From an uncultured Clostridium sp. (GTDB lineage: Bacteria; Bacillota; Clostridia; Clostridiales; Clostridiaceae), in assembly GCA_902785295.1 (NCBI GenBank), contig CACZYK010000014.1, forward strand, positions 1-32,682: 32,682 nucleotides of DNA, read 5' to 3'. The notes under the pieces are model-generated. The model saw nothing but the letters and a program-made list of their open reading frames with translations, made no database searches and was not told the DNA's origin. Numbering within the stretch: the stretch's first letter is position 1; each line of letters opens with the position of its first letter. The position numbers were made by a program, and so were the translations under genes. Positions 23,397 through 30,572 of the stretch are shown piece after piece.

Positions 23397-23876
23397 ATGG
23401 CACAAAGAAGAATGTTCAATAAGCAAATAACAAACAGTGATGACTTTTTAGAAATGCCAATGAGCTCACAATGCCTATACTTTCACTTATCAATGAATGC
23501 CGATGATGATGGATTTATAAATAACTGGAAATCAATAATGAAATTAGCAGGTGCTAAAGAAGATGACTTGAAAGTTCTAGCAGCAAAACAATACATTATA
23601 CCATTTGATACAGGAGTCATAGTAATAAAGCACTGGAAGCTAAACAACTACTTGCAAAAAGATAGAATGACACCTACGAATTACCAAAAAGAACTATCAC
23701 AATTATCACTAGAAAATGGCAATGTATACAACTTGGATACAAAATGTATACACAGTATAGATAAGTATAGTATAGATAAGAATAGATTAGATAAGAATAG
23801 TAAAGATAAGAGTATGAGAGAAGGAAAACAATTCAACGATGAACTAAAGGAGATATTCGGTGATGAAAATGTATGA
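23397..23876 (+). CDS. Replication initiator, N-terminal DnaD/replisome-organiser domain
   Basis: A 159-residue protein. Residues 1-95 match the N-terminal domain of phage replisome organisers (ARRRMF-type opening: MAQRRMFNKQITNSDDFLEM, then SQCLYFHLSMNADDDGFINN), which binds the origin. The later part (from about 115) is a Lys/Asp-rich repeat (SIDKYSIDKNRLDKNSKDKS) coded by four 15-base iterons. The DnaD-like C-terminal domain is missing here and is found in the next gene, so the usual single protein appears split in two. Confidence 0.85.
   Translation: MAQRRMFNKQITNSDDFLEMPMSSQCLYFHLSMNADDDGFINNWKSIMKLAGAKEDDLKVLAAKQYIIPFDTGVIVIKHWKLNNYLQKDRMTPTNYQKELSQLSLENGNVYNLDTKCIHSIDKYSIDKNRLDKNSKDKSMREGKQFNDELKEIFGDENV
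23751..23810. repeat. Four 15-bp iterons inside the initiator gene; candidate replication origin
   Basis: Four tandem 15-base units end in GATAAG: CACAGTATAGATAAG, TATAGTATAGATAAG, AATAGATTAGATAAG and AATAGTAAAGATAAG. Just upstream there are two copies of AATGTATACA (near 23721 and 23744). Iterons inside the initiator gene are a common origin layout in phages of Gram-positive bacteria. The repeat also codes for the low-complexity linker, so coding constraint alone cannot be excluded. Confidence 0.6.
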
Positions 23877-24153
23877 TGAAATCCAAAAAATAATAGCACC
23901 AAATATGCTAACATCATTCGAATATACAAAACTAGAAGAATTACTAAAAACAAATACTGAAGAAGAAATAATAAATGCATATAAAAATGTAGGTTATAAA
24001 CCAATAGGATATATAACTAAAATCTTATCTAAAAAGAAACCAATAAAAGCAGAATGGTTAAAAAAAGAAATAGTCAATGATCCAGTAGATGAAGAAACAA
24101 AAAAAGAATTTAAAGACTTCCAAGATTTTATCAAAGAATTTAGGGAGAACTAA
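23863..24153 (+). CDS. DnaD/DnaB_2-like C-terminal replication domain protein
   Basis: A 96-residue protein that overlaps the initiator gene by 14 bases. IIAPNMLTSFEYTKLEELLK and INAYKNVGYKPIGYITKILS follow the DnaD/DnaB_2 pattern, the domain that contacts DNA and the helicase loader. It is probably the missing half of the initiator. A GTG at 23860 is an alternative start, nearer to the AAAGGAG site. Confidence 0.75.
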   Translation: MKMYDEIQKIIAPNMLTSFEYTKLEELLKTNTEEEIINAYKNVGYKPIGYITKILSKKKPIKAEWLKKEIVNDPVDEETKKEFKDFQDFIKEFREN

Positions 24154-24154
24154 A

Positions 24155-24370
24155 ATGATAAAAGATGAAATGGAGTGGCTACATTCAAACAAGTGTAGAT
24201 ACTGTGGAAATGAGCTGCCATTTATAACTACATCTGAAAGACTCATATGCAGGATATGTGGCAGGATTAACTACAAAAACAAAAAAGTAAAGTTCCATAA
24301 TGAACTAAAAAAGAAATTAATAAGAGAAAAGAGGAAGAAGAATGTTAAATCAAATAGTAATAGCAGGTAG
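24155..24370 (+). CDS. Small zinc-ribbon protein
   Basis: A 71-residue basic protein with CRYC at 14-17 and CRIC at about 32-35, the two knuckles of a zinc ribbon, and a Lys/Arg-rich tail. It begins one base after the previous stop at ATG 24155; a longer frame starting inside the previous gene lacks support. A nucleic-acid-binding role is likely. It overlaps the next gene by 29 bases. Confidence 0.65.
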   Translation: MIKDEMEWLHSNKCRYCGNELPFITTSERLICRICGRINYKNKKVKFHNELKKKLIREKRKKNVKSNSNSR

Positions 24371-24680
24371 GTTGCTAGAAGAACCTATAAAAGAAAAAAC
24401 TGAAGATGGAAAAACAATAACTACAATAACAGTAATTGTACCTAGACCATACAAAAATATAGATGGAATATATGAAAACGATTATATTAAATGCATTCTA
24501 TGGAACGGAATCGCAGATGCAACAGCTGACTACTGTCATAAAGGTGACATAGTAGGAGTCAAAGGAAGATTACAAACAAATGAGATAGAAAATGAAGATG
24601 GCACAAAGACATACAAAATGGATGTGGTAGCAGAAAAAATGTCATTTCTATCAAGCAAAAGAAAGGAAGATGAAGAATAA
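24342..24680 (+). CDS. ssb: Single-stranded DNA-binding protein 1, without acidic tip
   Basis: A 112-residue OB-fold protein of the SSB family: MLNQIVIAGRLLEEPIKEK, TITTITVIVPRPYKN, and DIVGVKGRLQTNEIENEDGT. It ends KRKEDEE and lacks the DDLPF-type tip that recruits partner proteins. It overlaps the zinc-ribbon gene and abuts the annealing protein gene (TAATG), so it may serve recombination rather than general replication. Confidence 0.88.
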   Translation: MLNQIVIAGRLLEEPIKEKTEDGKTITTITVIVPRPYKNIDGIYENDYIKCILWNGIADATADYCHKGDIVGVKGRLQTNEIENEDGTKTYKMDVVAEKMSFLSSKRKEDEE

Positions 24681-25357
24681 TGAACGATAAAAAATTCAGA
24701 AAACTAAAAGCAAATGAAATAGACTGTAGAATTAATACAATAAGTGAAAAAGGATTAACACTACTTTTATACAAAGATGCAAGAGTAGATCAAAGCATTT
24801 TAGATGAAACAGTAGGTCCTATGAACTGGCAGCGAAAACATACTAGAGATAATGCTAACTGCATAGTATCAATATGGGATAGCAATAAAAGCCAATGGGT
24901 AGAAAAAGAAGATACAGGAACTGAAAGCTTCAGTGAATCCGAAAAAGGACTAGCAAGCGATAGCTTCAAAAGAGCATGTTTCAACTGGGGAATAGGTAGA
25001 GAATTATACACATCACCATTTATATGGATAGACAGCAAGGGTGCAAATATAGAAAAGAATGATAAAGATAAATGGACATGCTATGACAGATTTGAAGTAG
25101 TAGAAATTGAATATAACGATAATGGAGAAATAAACAAACTAAAGATAAAGAACAACAAAAAAAGAATGGTTGTATTTGAATACGATGAAACTAAAACAAA
25201 CAAAACTGATACAAAAGATATAGCACTAAAGATAAAGCAACTAATAAGCGAAAAGAATATACTACCAAATGAAGTATCAGAACATTTTGGTAAACCATCA
25301 TCAAAGATGACATTTGAAGAACTAGAACAAGTAGTCAAATGGTTGGAGGAGAAATAA
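24680..25357 (+). CDS. Rad52-like single-strand annealing protein
   Basis: A 225-residue protein. The segment SESEKGLASDSFKRACFNWG followed by IGRELYTSPFIWI is the characteristic motif of the phage Rad52/22-type annealing family. It would anneal complementary DNA strands during recombination and replication. Its position after an SSB gene fits. The C-terminal 60 residues form a small helical domain (EVSEHFGKPSSKMTFEELEQ). Confidence 0.85.
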   Translation: MNDKKFRKLKANEIDCRINTISEKGLTLLLYKDARVDQSILDETVGPMNWQRKHTRDNANCIVSIWDSNKSQWVEKEDTGTESFSESEKGLASDSFKRACFNWGIGRELYTSPFIWIDSKGANIEKNDKDKWTCYDRFEVVEIEYNDNGEINKLKIKNNKKRMVVFEYDETKTNKTDTKDIALKIKQLISEKNILPNEVSEHFGKPSSKMTFEELEQVVKWLEEK

Positions 25358-25581
25358 TGAATGAAGTACTTGTAGACTTAAGAAATTATGACTTATCCAA
25401 TAGGTTAGAAAAAGACATGATAAGTGTAGAAACATTAACAAGAATACTAGAAGATACACTAGATAAAGTAGACATGCTAGAAGAAGAAATAAAAGTTTTA
25501 AAACAAAAACCAGATGAAGATGATCCAGATGCATATGATAGATGGCGAGAATTATATTGTGAACACTATGAGGAAATATGA
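25357..25581 (+). CDS. Small acidic helical protein
   Basis: A 74-residue protein beginning at ATG 25357 (TAATG overlap, GGAGGA upstream). It has a coiled-coil helix (RILEDTLDKVDMLEEEIKVL) and an acidic C-terminal segment with aromatic residues (DPDAYDRWRELYCEHYEE). No family recognised. It lies within the recombination gene set and overlaps the next gene by four bases (ATGA). Confidence 0.65.
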   Translation: MNEVLVDLRNYDLSNRLEKDMISVETLTRILEDTLDKVDMLEEEIKVLKQKPDEDDPDAYDRWRELYCEHYEEI

Positions 25582-26015
25582 CAGGGAATCCACTTCAAAT
25601 AATCCAATGGTTATACAATCAAGAAAAAGATAAGATATTTGAAATAAAAGAATATAAACAAAAAAGGTCGCTTAGCCAAAATGCATATGCATGGAAGCTG
25701 ATAAATGAACTAGCAAATAAGATGGGGATATCAAAAGAAGAAATGTATATGAAAATGCTAAAGGCATATGGACAAAGCGAAATAATAAGTATGCTATCAA
25801 CGATAAATCCTAAAGGATACTTCAAATACTTTGAAGCAATAGGAACAGGGATAGTAAACAACAAAGAATTTACACACTATAAAATTTATAAAGGATCAAG
25901 TGAATATGACACACTAGAAATGAAGTATTTACTAGATGGAATAATACAAGAATGCGAGAATGTGGGAATACCAACATTAACTCAAAGCGAAATAGAAAGG
26001 ATGAAATTAGTATGA
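25578..26015 (+). CDS. NinB-like recombination protein
   Basis: A 145-residue protein. KRSLSQNAYAWKLINELANK and the end IPTLTQSEIERMKLV fit the NinB-like group of phage recombination accessory proteins, which bind single-stranded DNA. It lies between the annealing protein and a second SSB. The family call comes from the N-terminal motif and context. Confidence 0.65.
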   Translation: MTGNPLQIIQWLYNQEKDKIFEIKEYKQKRSLSQNAYAWKLINELANKMGISKEEMYMKMLKAYGQSEIISMLSTINPKGYFKYFEAIGTGIVNNKEFTHYKIYKGSSEYDTLEMKYLLDGIIQECENVGIPTLTQSEIERMKLV

Positions 26016-26440
26016 ATAAAATAATAGTAGCAGGAAGATTAACAAAGGATGGAGAAACAAGAAGCACTGACACTGGAAAACAAGTGTATTCAGGATCAGT
26101 AGCAGTAAATAGAAAATTTAAGAACAAAGATGGAGAATACGATACCGACTTCTTCAACTTTGTATACTGGAATATAAACGATAACTTCAGTAAATATTTA
26201 AAGAAAGGAAAAGCAGTTATTATAGAAGGAAGTCTACAAAATAGAACATACGATGACAAAGATGGGAATAAAAGACATGTAACTGAAATAATAGTTGAAA
26301 GAATTGAACTAACAGGCGAGGTAAAAAAAGAAGAAAAAACTGAAGAACCAACAGCATCAGAACCAATACAAGATATCAAACATACAACTGACTATGAAGA
26401 AAAAGACATAGTACTAACTGATGCCGACTTACCATTTTAA
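26012..26440 (+). CDS. ssb: Single-stranded DNA-binding protein 2, canonical with DLPF tip
   Basis: A 142-residue SSB: MNKIIVAGRLTKDGETRSTD, FNFVYWNINDNFSKYLKKGK and AVIIEGSLQNRTYDDKDG form the OB fold. A flexible acidic tail ends DADLPF, the tip that binds replication and repair proteins. ATG 26012 overlaps the previous stop as ATGA; an upstream in-frame start at 25952 would add unrelated residues. This is the likely replication SSB, with the other copy specialised. Confidence 0.92.
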   Translation: MNKIIVAGRLTKDGETRSTDTGKQVYSGSVAVNRKFKNKDGEYDTDFFNFVYWNINDNFSKYLKKGKAVIIEGSLQNRTYDDKDGNKRHVTEIIVERIELTGEVKKEEKTEEPTASEPIQDIKHTTDYEEKDIVLTDADLPF

Positions 26441-26455
26441 ATAACCATATAGAAA

Positions 26456-26522
26456 AAAAGACTTAATCACTCTGACTTAAACCTTCTATCTACGGTTGGA
26501 TGCTATTTTTCATAAGTCTTTT
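26456..26522. promoter_or_regulatory. Structured intergenic element with long closing stem
   Basis: The 124-base gap after SSB 2 contains a perfect 10-bp inverted repeat, AAAAGACTTA (26456-26465) and TAAGTCTTTT (26513-26522), closing a 47-base interior. The interior has smaller pairs (AACC/GGTT), and TGCTA/TAGCA (around 26501 and 26524) offers an alternative fold. On the minus strand the element ends in seven or more Ts like a terminator. It does not fit a tRNA. It could be a leader switch for the next gene or a minus-strand RNA; I do not recognise it. Confidence 0.45.
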
Positions 26523-26564
26523 GGTAGCACTCCAGCCACACATATTATGAAAGGAAAATGAAAA

Positions 26565-27080
26565 ATGAAAAAACTAAAAGTAATATGGGGGAATTGGGTA
26601 AAGAAGATAAAAAAATGGGAAATAGTTAAAATGCTTAACTACAAAGAAGAAATAAACAGGTTAAACATAGAAATAGAAAAATCAAAAAGGGAGATAAAAG
26701 ATTTAACCGATTTGAGCAACATTTATAAAAGAGATAGGAATAGACTAGAAAGACAGTTAGAAAAAACAAAGATAAGGATCGTAGCTCAAGAAGAAATAGT
26801 AGATGCATCAGATAAAACGATAAAACAGTATTTAAATAAAATAAAGGAACTAGATGAAGCAAATGATGTATTACTAGATAAAGCATTTAACTTAGAATTA
26901 GAAAACAAATCTAAGCAAATACAAATTGAAGAATATGAAGCACAAATAAAAGATTTAAAAAGCGATAGATATTTAGTAAGAAAACTACCAGCAGGAAAAA
27001 TGAAAAGTACAATTAAAACTAAGATATCAAAACCAATGAGTGCTAGAGTAACAAAGTATATGCGAGGAGAACACGAATAA
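26565..27080 (+). CDS. Coiled-coil protein of unknown function
   Basis: A 171-residue protein. Residues 25-140 are an almost continuous charged coiled coil (EEINRLNIEIEKSKREIKDL and later KIKELDEANDVLLDKAF). The C-terminal 30 residues are basic (KSTIKTKISKPMSARVTKYM). It has an AAAGGA site before ATG 26565; another ATG at 26558 is out of frame. No family recognised; a DNA-binding scaffold is possible. Confidence 0.7.
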   Translation: MKKLKVIWGNWVKKIKKWEIVKMLNYKEEINRLNIEIEKSKREIKDLTDLSNIYKRDRNRLERQLEKTKIRIVAQEEIVDASDKTIKQYLNKIKELDEANDVLLDKAFNLELENKSKQIQIEEYEAQIKDLKSDRYLVRKLPAGKMKSTIKTKISKPMSARVTKYMRGEHE

Positions 27081-27083
27081 GTA

Positions 27084-27135
27084 ATAAAGGGGCAAGAAAG
27101 GAGTTAAAGAACCTCACCTTAAATAGCCCCTTTAT
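27084..27135 (+). promoter_or_regulatory. Long-stem leader hairpin upstream of the C5 methyltransferase
   Basis: In the 70-base gap, ATAAAGGGGC (27084-27093) pairs perfectly with GCCCCTTTAT (27126-27135) around a 32-base interior. The interior contains an extra Shine-Dalgarno-like AAAGGAG (27097-27103) and the near-complement CTCACCTT. The structure ends just before the methyltransferase ribosome binding site (AAAGGGAG). It may control translation or stability of that mRNA. The role is inferred. Confidence 0.5.
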
Positions 27136-27150
27136 ATAAAAGGGAGAAAT

Positions 27151-28551
27151 ATGAAAAAAATAAAGATATTAGAACTATTCGGTGGAATAGGTGCTTGCAG
27201 TAAAGCACTAGAAAGACTAGGGATAGACTACGAGATAGCTGACTATGTAGAAATAGATAAATATGCAGTAGCAAGTTTCAATGCGATGCATGGAACAAAC
27301 TTTGAACCACAGGACATATGCGAATGGGATAAAGACATCGATGTGGATTTAATAATGCACGGAAGCCCATGTCAGGACTTCTCACTAGCAGGACTTCAAG
27401 CAGGTGGAGATGAAGGATCAGGAACCAGATCATCACTAATGTATGAAACAATACGAATAGTAGAGAAACTAAAACCAAAATATGTAATATGGGAAAATGT
27501 AAAAAATGTTATATCAAAGAAACATAAACATAACTATGATAACTATTGCAATAAAATGACTGAATTAGGATATACAAACTATGGTCAAGTGCTAAATGCA
27601 AAAGACTATGGAATACCACAAAATAGAGAAAGAGTATTCACAATATCAATAAGAAAAGATTTAAATCAGACATTTGAGTTCCCACAAAAGCAAGAACTAA
27701 AACTAAAACTAAAAGATATGCTAGAGGATCAAGTAGATGAAAAATACTATTTAAGCGACAAAATGGTTAAATGCTTTATGAGTGATGGCACAGGAACATA
27801 CCCAAGAAGGGAAAGATTTTTGCAAAACATAAACAAAGAGAATAAAGATGTAGCAAATATGATAATAACAACTGAAGGTAATAAAGCAACATGCAACTTT
27901 ATAAAAGACACTAGAAACATGAAAGAACAACTATGCGATAAGCTTATAGAAGAAAATCGAGTAAAAGAAAATGATGTAATAAGACATAGTTATTCATCTA
28001 GCAGAATGAAAGAGTGGGAAAATCGAAACATAGAAACAAACAACATATCTCCAACTCTAGATACAAGATGTGATTGTCTGGGAGTCGTGACAAAAGATAC
28101 AGATAACTACATAGAATGGGAAAATGGTAAAGATATCCAGATGAATTGTAGAGCATGGAAGGATGACAAACTAGTAGGATCATTAAATACTGGAAGTGAA
28201 GTAAAGGTTTTAATAAAGAATAATACCAAAAAAGGATACCTAGAAGCAGAACCAGGAGATGGAATAGACATATCAAGTAGAATGAAATACCATCGTGGAA
28301 ATGTACAAAAAGAATCCATACAGACATTAGACTGTACTGGTGGCGAAGGGCATGGAGTAGTAATGAATGATTTAAGAATAAGAAAGCTAACACCAAAAGA
28401 GTGCTGGAGATTAATGGGATTTGATGATGAAGATTTTGAAAAGGCACAAAAGGTAAACTCAAATGCACAGTTATACAAACAAGCAGGGAATAGCATAGTA
28501 GTAAATGTGCTAGAAGAAATACTAAAGAATTTAATAGGTGATAATGAATGA
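27151..28551 (+). CDS. C5-cytosine DNA methyltransferase
   Basis: A 466-residue enzyme that would methylate carbon 5 of cytosine using SAM. The ordered motifs are LELFGGIGACSKAL (motif I), GSPCQDFS with catalytic Cys74 (IV), ENV at 115-117 (VI) and QNRERVF at 157-163 (VIII). A long target-recognition region runs from about 175 to 410, and the C-terminal block LTPKECWRLMGFDDEDF and AGNSIVVNVLEEI carries motifs IX-X. No cognate restriction gene is nearby, so it is an orphan, likely anti-restriction. A hairpin leader precedes it. The recognition site is not predictable. Confidence 0.95.
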   Translation: MKKIKILELFGGIGACSKALERLGIDYEIADYVEIDKYAVASFNAMHGTNFEPQDICEWDKDIDVDLIMHGSPCQDFSLAGLQAGGDEGSGTRSSLMYETIRIVEKLKPKYVIWENVKNVISKKHKHNYDNYCNKMTELGYTNYGQVLNAKDYGIPQNRERVFTISIRKDLNQTFEFPQKQELKLKLKDMLEDQVDEKYYLSDKMVKCFMSDGTGTYPRRERFLQNINKENKDVANMIITTEGNKATCNFIKDTRNMKEQLCDKLIEENRVKENDVIRHSYSSSRMKEWENRNIETNNISPTLDTRCDCLGVVTKDTDNYIEWENGKDIQMNCRAWKDDKLVGSLNTGSEVKVLIKNNTKKGYLEAEPGDGIDISSRMKYHRGNVQKESIQTLDCTGGEGHGVVMNDLRIRKLTPKECWRLMGFDDEDFEKAQKVNSNAQLYKQAGNSIVVNVLEEILKNLIGDNE

Positions 28552-28826
28552 ATAAAGAAGAATTAGATAAACACAGAAGAATGCTAATAGAATTGAATAA
28601 AGAACTACAACAAGAAAACAAACAACTAAAACAAGATTTAAAAGATGCTTGTTATGTAATAAAAAAACTAAAAGAAGATAAAAAGAAAGCAAGAGAATTT
28701 ATATATAGATATTGGATTACTTATGATGAAAGTAAAAATTTTACTGAATTTAATGAAGAAATGAACATATTAATAAAAGACATAAAAAAACTTTTAGAAT
28801 TATTAGGAGATGATAAAAATGTGTGA
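28548..28826 (+). CDS. Small coiled-coil protein
   Basis: A 92-residue protein, coiled coil over residues 1-50 (IELNKELQQENKQLKQDLKD), then a short folded end. It overlaps the methyltransferase by 4 bases (ATGA) and the next gene by 8. No family recognised. Confidence 0.65.
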   Translation: MNKEELDKHRRMLIELNKELQQENKQLKQDLKDACYVIKKLKEDKKKAREFIYRYWITYDESKNFTEFNEEMNILIKDIKKLLELLGDDKNV

Positions 28827-29025
28827 TGAAGATTGGTTAGGTTTAAATAGTAATTTTAAAGTAGGAGATTTAATTTATATAGAAGAATTAAAAGATTGGT
28901 ATAAAGTGGAAACAAATGGAATCACAAAAGGAGTATGGGTTGCTGATACATTTTGCTATTATCCTGAAATATTTCAATTAAATAATTGGCATATAACAAA
29001 AATATTAGGAGATAAAGAATGCTAA
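28819..29025 (+). CDS. Small beta-rich protein of unknown function
   Basis: A 68-residue protein with an SH3-like look (FKVGDLIYIEELKDWYKVET, GVWVADTFCYYPEI). ATG 28819 is chosen for its spacing of 9 bases to GGAG; an in-frame ATG at 28810 is too close. It overlaps the PP-loop gene by 7 bases, so the three genes from 28548 are translationally coupled. Confidence 0.6.
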   Translation: MCDEDWLGLNSNFKVGDLIYIEELKDWYKVETNGITKGVWVADTFCYYPEIFQLNNWHITKILGDKEC

Positions 29026-29975
29026 CTTTAAAACAACTTCAAAGTCTAAACAGCAGCAAAATCGACATAGATAAAAAAATGGAACTATTAAAGAATACCG
29101 ATGAAGTAGATAATTATTTGATAAAGCTAATACAAAGGTTTAAAGAAAAGATAGACTTTGATGAATACTATTTATCATATTCAGGAGGTAAAGACAGCCA
29201 TTTGATATACTGGTTAATTAAAGAAGTGTTCCAAGATAATAAAATACAAATAGTTGGAATTAACACATTTATGGAACATCACGAAATAAGAGATAGAATA
29301 CTTAAGAATAGCGATGTAGTACTAATGCCACTATTAAAGCCAATGGAAATTAAAGAGAAATATGGATCGCCATGTTTTAGTAAAATTCAAGATGAATACA
29401 TAGATCGTTATCAAAAAGGAGCAAGAACAAAAAGTTTAATGCAAAAGATATATGGTCATACTTTTATTGGAAGGGATGGAAAAGAACATAATACATCATT
29501 CAAATTAAATAAGACAGCTAGAGAACTGTTATTAACTGGAAGATTACATAGAGTCAGCAACAAATGTTGCTATTACTTAAAAAAAGAAGTAGCACATAGA
29601 TATGAAAAAGAAAACCATAGAAAACCAATATTAGGAATAAGAAGTGCTGAAAGCATCATGAGAAAAAGCCAGTATCAAACATGTCTACAAAAAAAAGGAA
29701 CTTTCACACCTATATTTGATATGAACGATGAAATAGAAAATGAAATATACAAAAGATACAATATAGAAATACCAGAAGTATACAAACATATTGAAAGAAC
29801 AGGATGTATGGGATGCCCATACGGACATTATAAAGGTGATACACAAAAGGAATTAGAATTAATAAGTGAAAGTCAAAGGAAGTTTGTATGCAAATATTTT
29901 AAAGAAAGCTATGAAGTGCTAGGAATTGAAACCAGTATACAAACTACAATATTTGATTTTATAGAGAATGAATAG
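29019..29975 (+). CDS. PP-loop / PAPS-reductase-like protein
   Basis: A 318-residue protein of the adenine nucleotide alpha-hydrolase superfamily. The PP-loop SGGKDS is at residues 55-60. Later Cys pairs (NKCCYY near 185, Cys263-x2-Cys266 in GCMGCPYG) could hold an Fe-S or zinc site. Relatives include PAPS reductase (CysH) and DndC, which acts in DNA phosphorothioation; no other Dnd genes are in the genome. The substrate cannot be told from sequence. Such proteins recur in phages of Gram-positive bacteria. Confidence 0.8.
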   Translation: MLTLKQLQSLNSSKIDIDKKMELLKNTDEVDNYLIKLIQRFKEKIDFDEYYLSYSGGKDSHLIYWLIKEVFQDNKIQIVGINTFMEHHEIRDRILKNSDVVLMPLLKPMEIKEKYGSPCFSKIQDEYIDRYQKGARTKSLMQKIYGHTFIGRDGKEHNTSFKLNKTARELLLTGRLHRVSNKCCYYLKKEVAHRYEKENHRKPILGIRSAESIMRKSQYQTCLQKKGTFTPIFDMNDEIENEIYKRYNIEIPEVYKHIERTGCMGCPYGHYKGDTQKELELISESQRKFVCKYFKESYEVLGIETSIQTTIFDFIENE

Positions 29976-29983
29976 GAGGTATA

Positions 29984-30385
29984 ATGGAACATTTAAATAT
30001 AAGTAAAGCTAAAATACAAAGGGAACAACTTGTAAATGAATTAGAGTTATATCTAGAACAAAAAGAAATCAATTTTATTAGAACTCAACCAAAAAGCCCA
30101 ATAATGAAGGAAGTAATAGAAGGCAAAAGCGATGGATTCAGAATAAGCGATAAATACACACACTATATAATCAAGGATCAAAAGTTCGATGAAAAGATAT
30201 TTGCACTTCAAAAAGAAATCAATGCATTAGAAAAATACATAATAAATGAGATGGAAAGAATCAATAGAGCAGGTGGAGATTATCTAGTGAGATACTATAG
30301 AGATGTAGAAAGATACTCATGGGAGAAAATAGCAAGATTAACCCACTATTCGATAAGACAATGTCATAACCTATACAAAAAATAA
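29984..30385 (+). CDS. ArpU/RinA-like late transcription regulator
   Basis: A 133-residue protein ending in RYYRDVERYSWEKIARLTHY and SIRQCHNLYKK, a sigma-4-like HTH (about 103-133) as in ArpU, RinA and related late activators. The middle is helical with IFALQKEINALEKYI. An ideal AGGAGG site precedes ATG 29984. It is the last early gene, and a promoter starts 4 bases after its stop, so it most likely turns on the late genes from 30389 onward, through the join into the packaging and structural genes. Confidence 0.8.
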   Translation: MEHLNISKAKIQREQLVNELELYLEQKEINFIRTQPKSPIMKEVIEGKSDGFRISDKYTHYIIKDQKFDEKIFALQKEINALEKYIINEMERINRAGGDYLVRYYRDVERYSWEKIARLTHYSIRQCHNLYKK

Positions 30386-30388
30386 AGA

Positions 30389-30421
30389 TTGCACAAAATT
30401 GCACATTTTATATGTTATAAT
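30389..30421 (+). promoter_or_regulatory. Probable late promoter with extended -10
   Basis: TATAAT at 30416-30421 is preceded by a TG at 30413-30414 (extended -10). Two direct copies of TTGCAC lie at 30389-30394 and 30399-30404; neither has ideal -35 spacing (21 and 11 bases), so they may be the activator's binding sites rather than a classic -35. Transcription would begin near 30428. Confidence 0.65.
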
Positions 30422-30427
30422 TACTAT

Positions 30428-30490
30428 GATGGAAAAAAGCCATCCTAGGACTATGGGAGTATTAGAAATCGGAAGCTAATGCTCTTTTTT
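30428..30490 (+). ncRNA. Candidate 63-nt terminated RNA at the late promoter
   Basis: Starting about 7 bases after the -10, GATGG (30428-30432) pairs with CCATC (30440-30444). After a palindromic CCTAGG comes a terminator hairpin, GAGTATTAG (30457-30465) with CTAATGCTC (30476-30484, one G-U), followed by six Ts (30485-30490). The promoter, stem and terminator fit a small, self-contained RNA. Alternatively it is an attenuator that the late regulator must overcome to transcribe the late genes. Confidence 0.55.
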
Positions 30491-30572
30491 ATTGGGTAGT
30501 TATTAATGGGAAATGTGGGAACTCAATTATTACATTTGGAGGGTTTGATTATGAGTTCAGGAGGAAGAAGAA

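Noticed and set aside
23751-23810. CRISPR array
   Set aside because: The 15-base units are contiguous with no spacers and lie inside a coding gene; iterons explain them better.
26456-26522. tRNA
   Set aside because: The closing stem and length suggest a cloverleaf at first, but no T-arm or anticodon-arm pattern is present and the size is too short.
27998-28621. Minus-strand ORFs opposite the C5 methyltransferase
   Set aside because: Leu/Ser/His-rich shadows of a well-supported gene.
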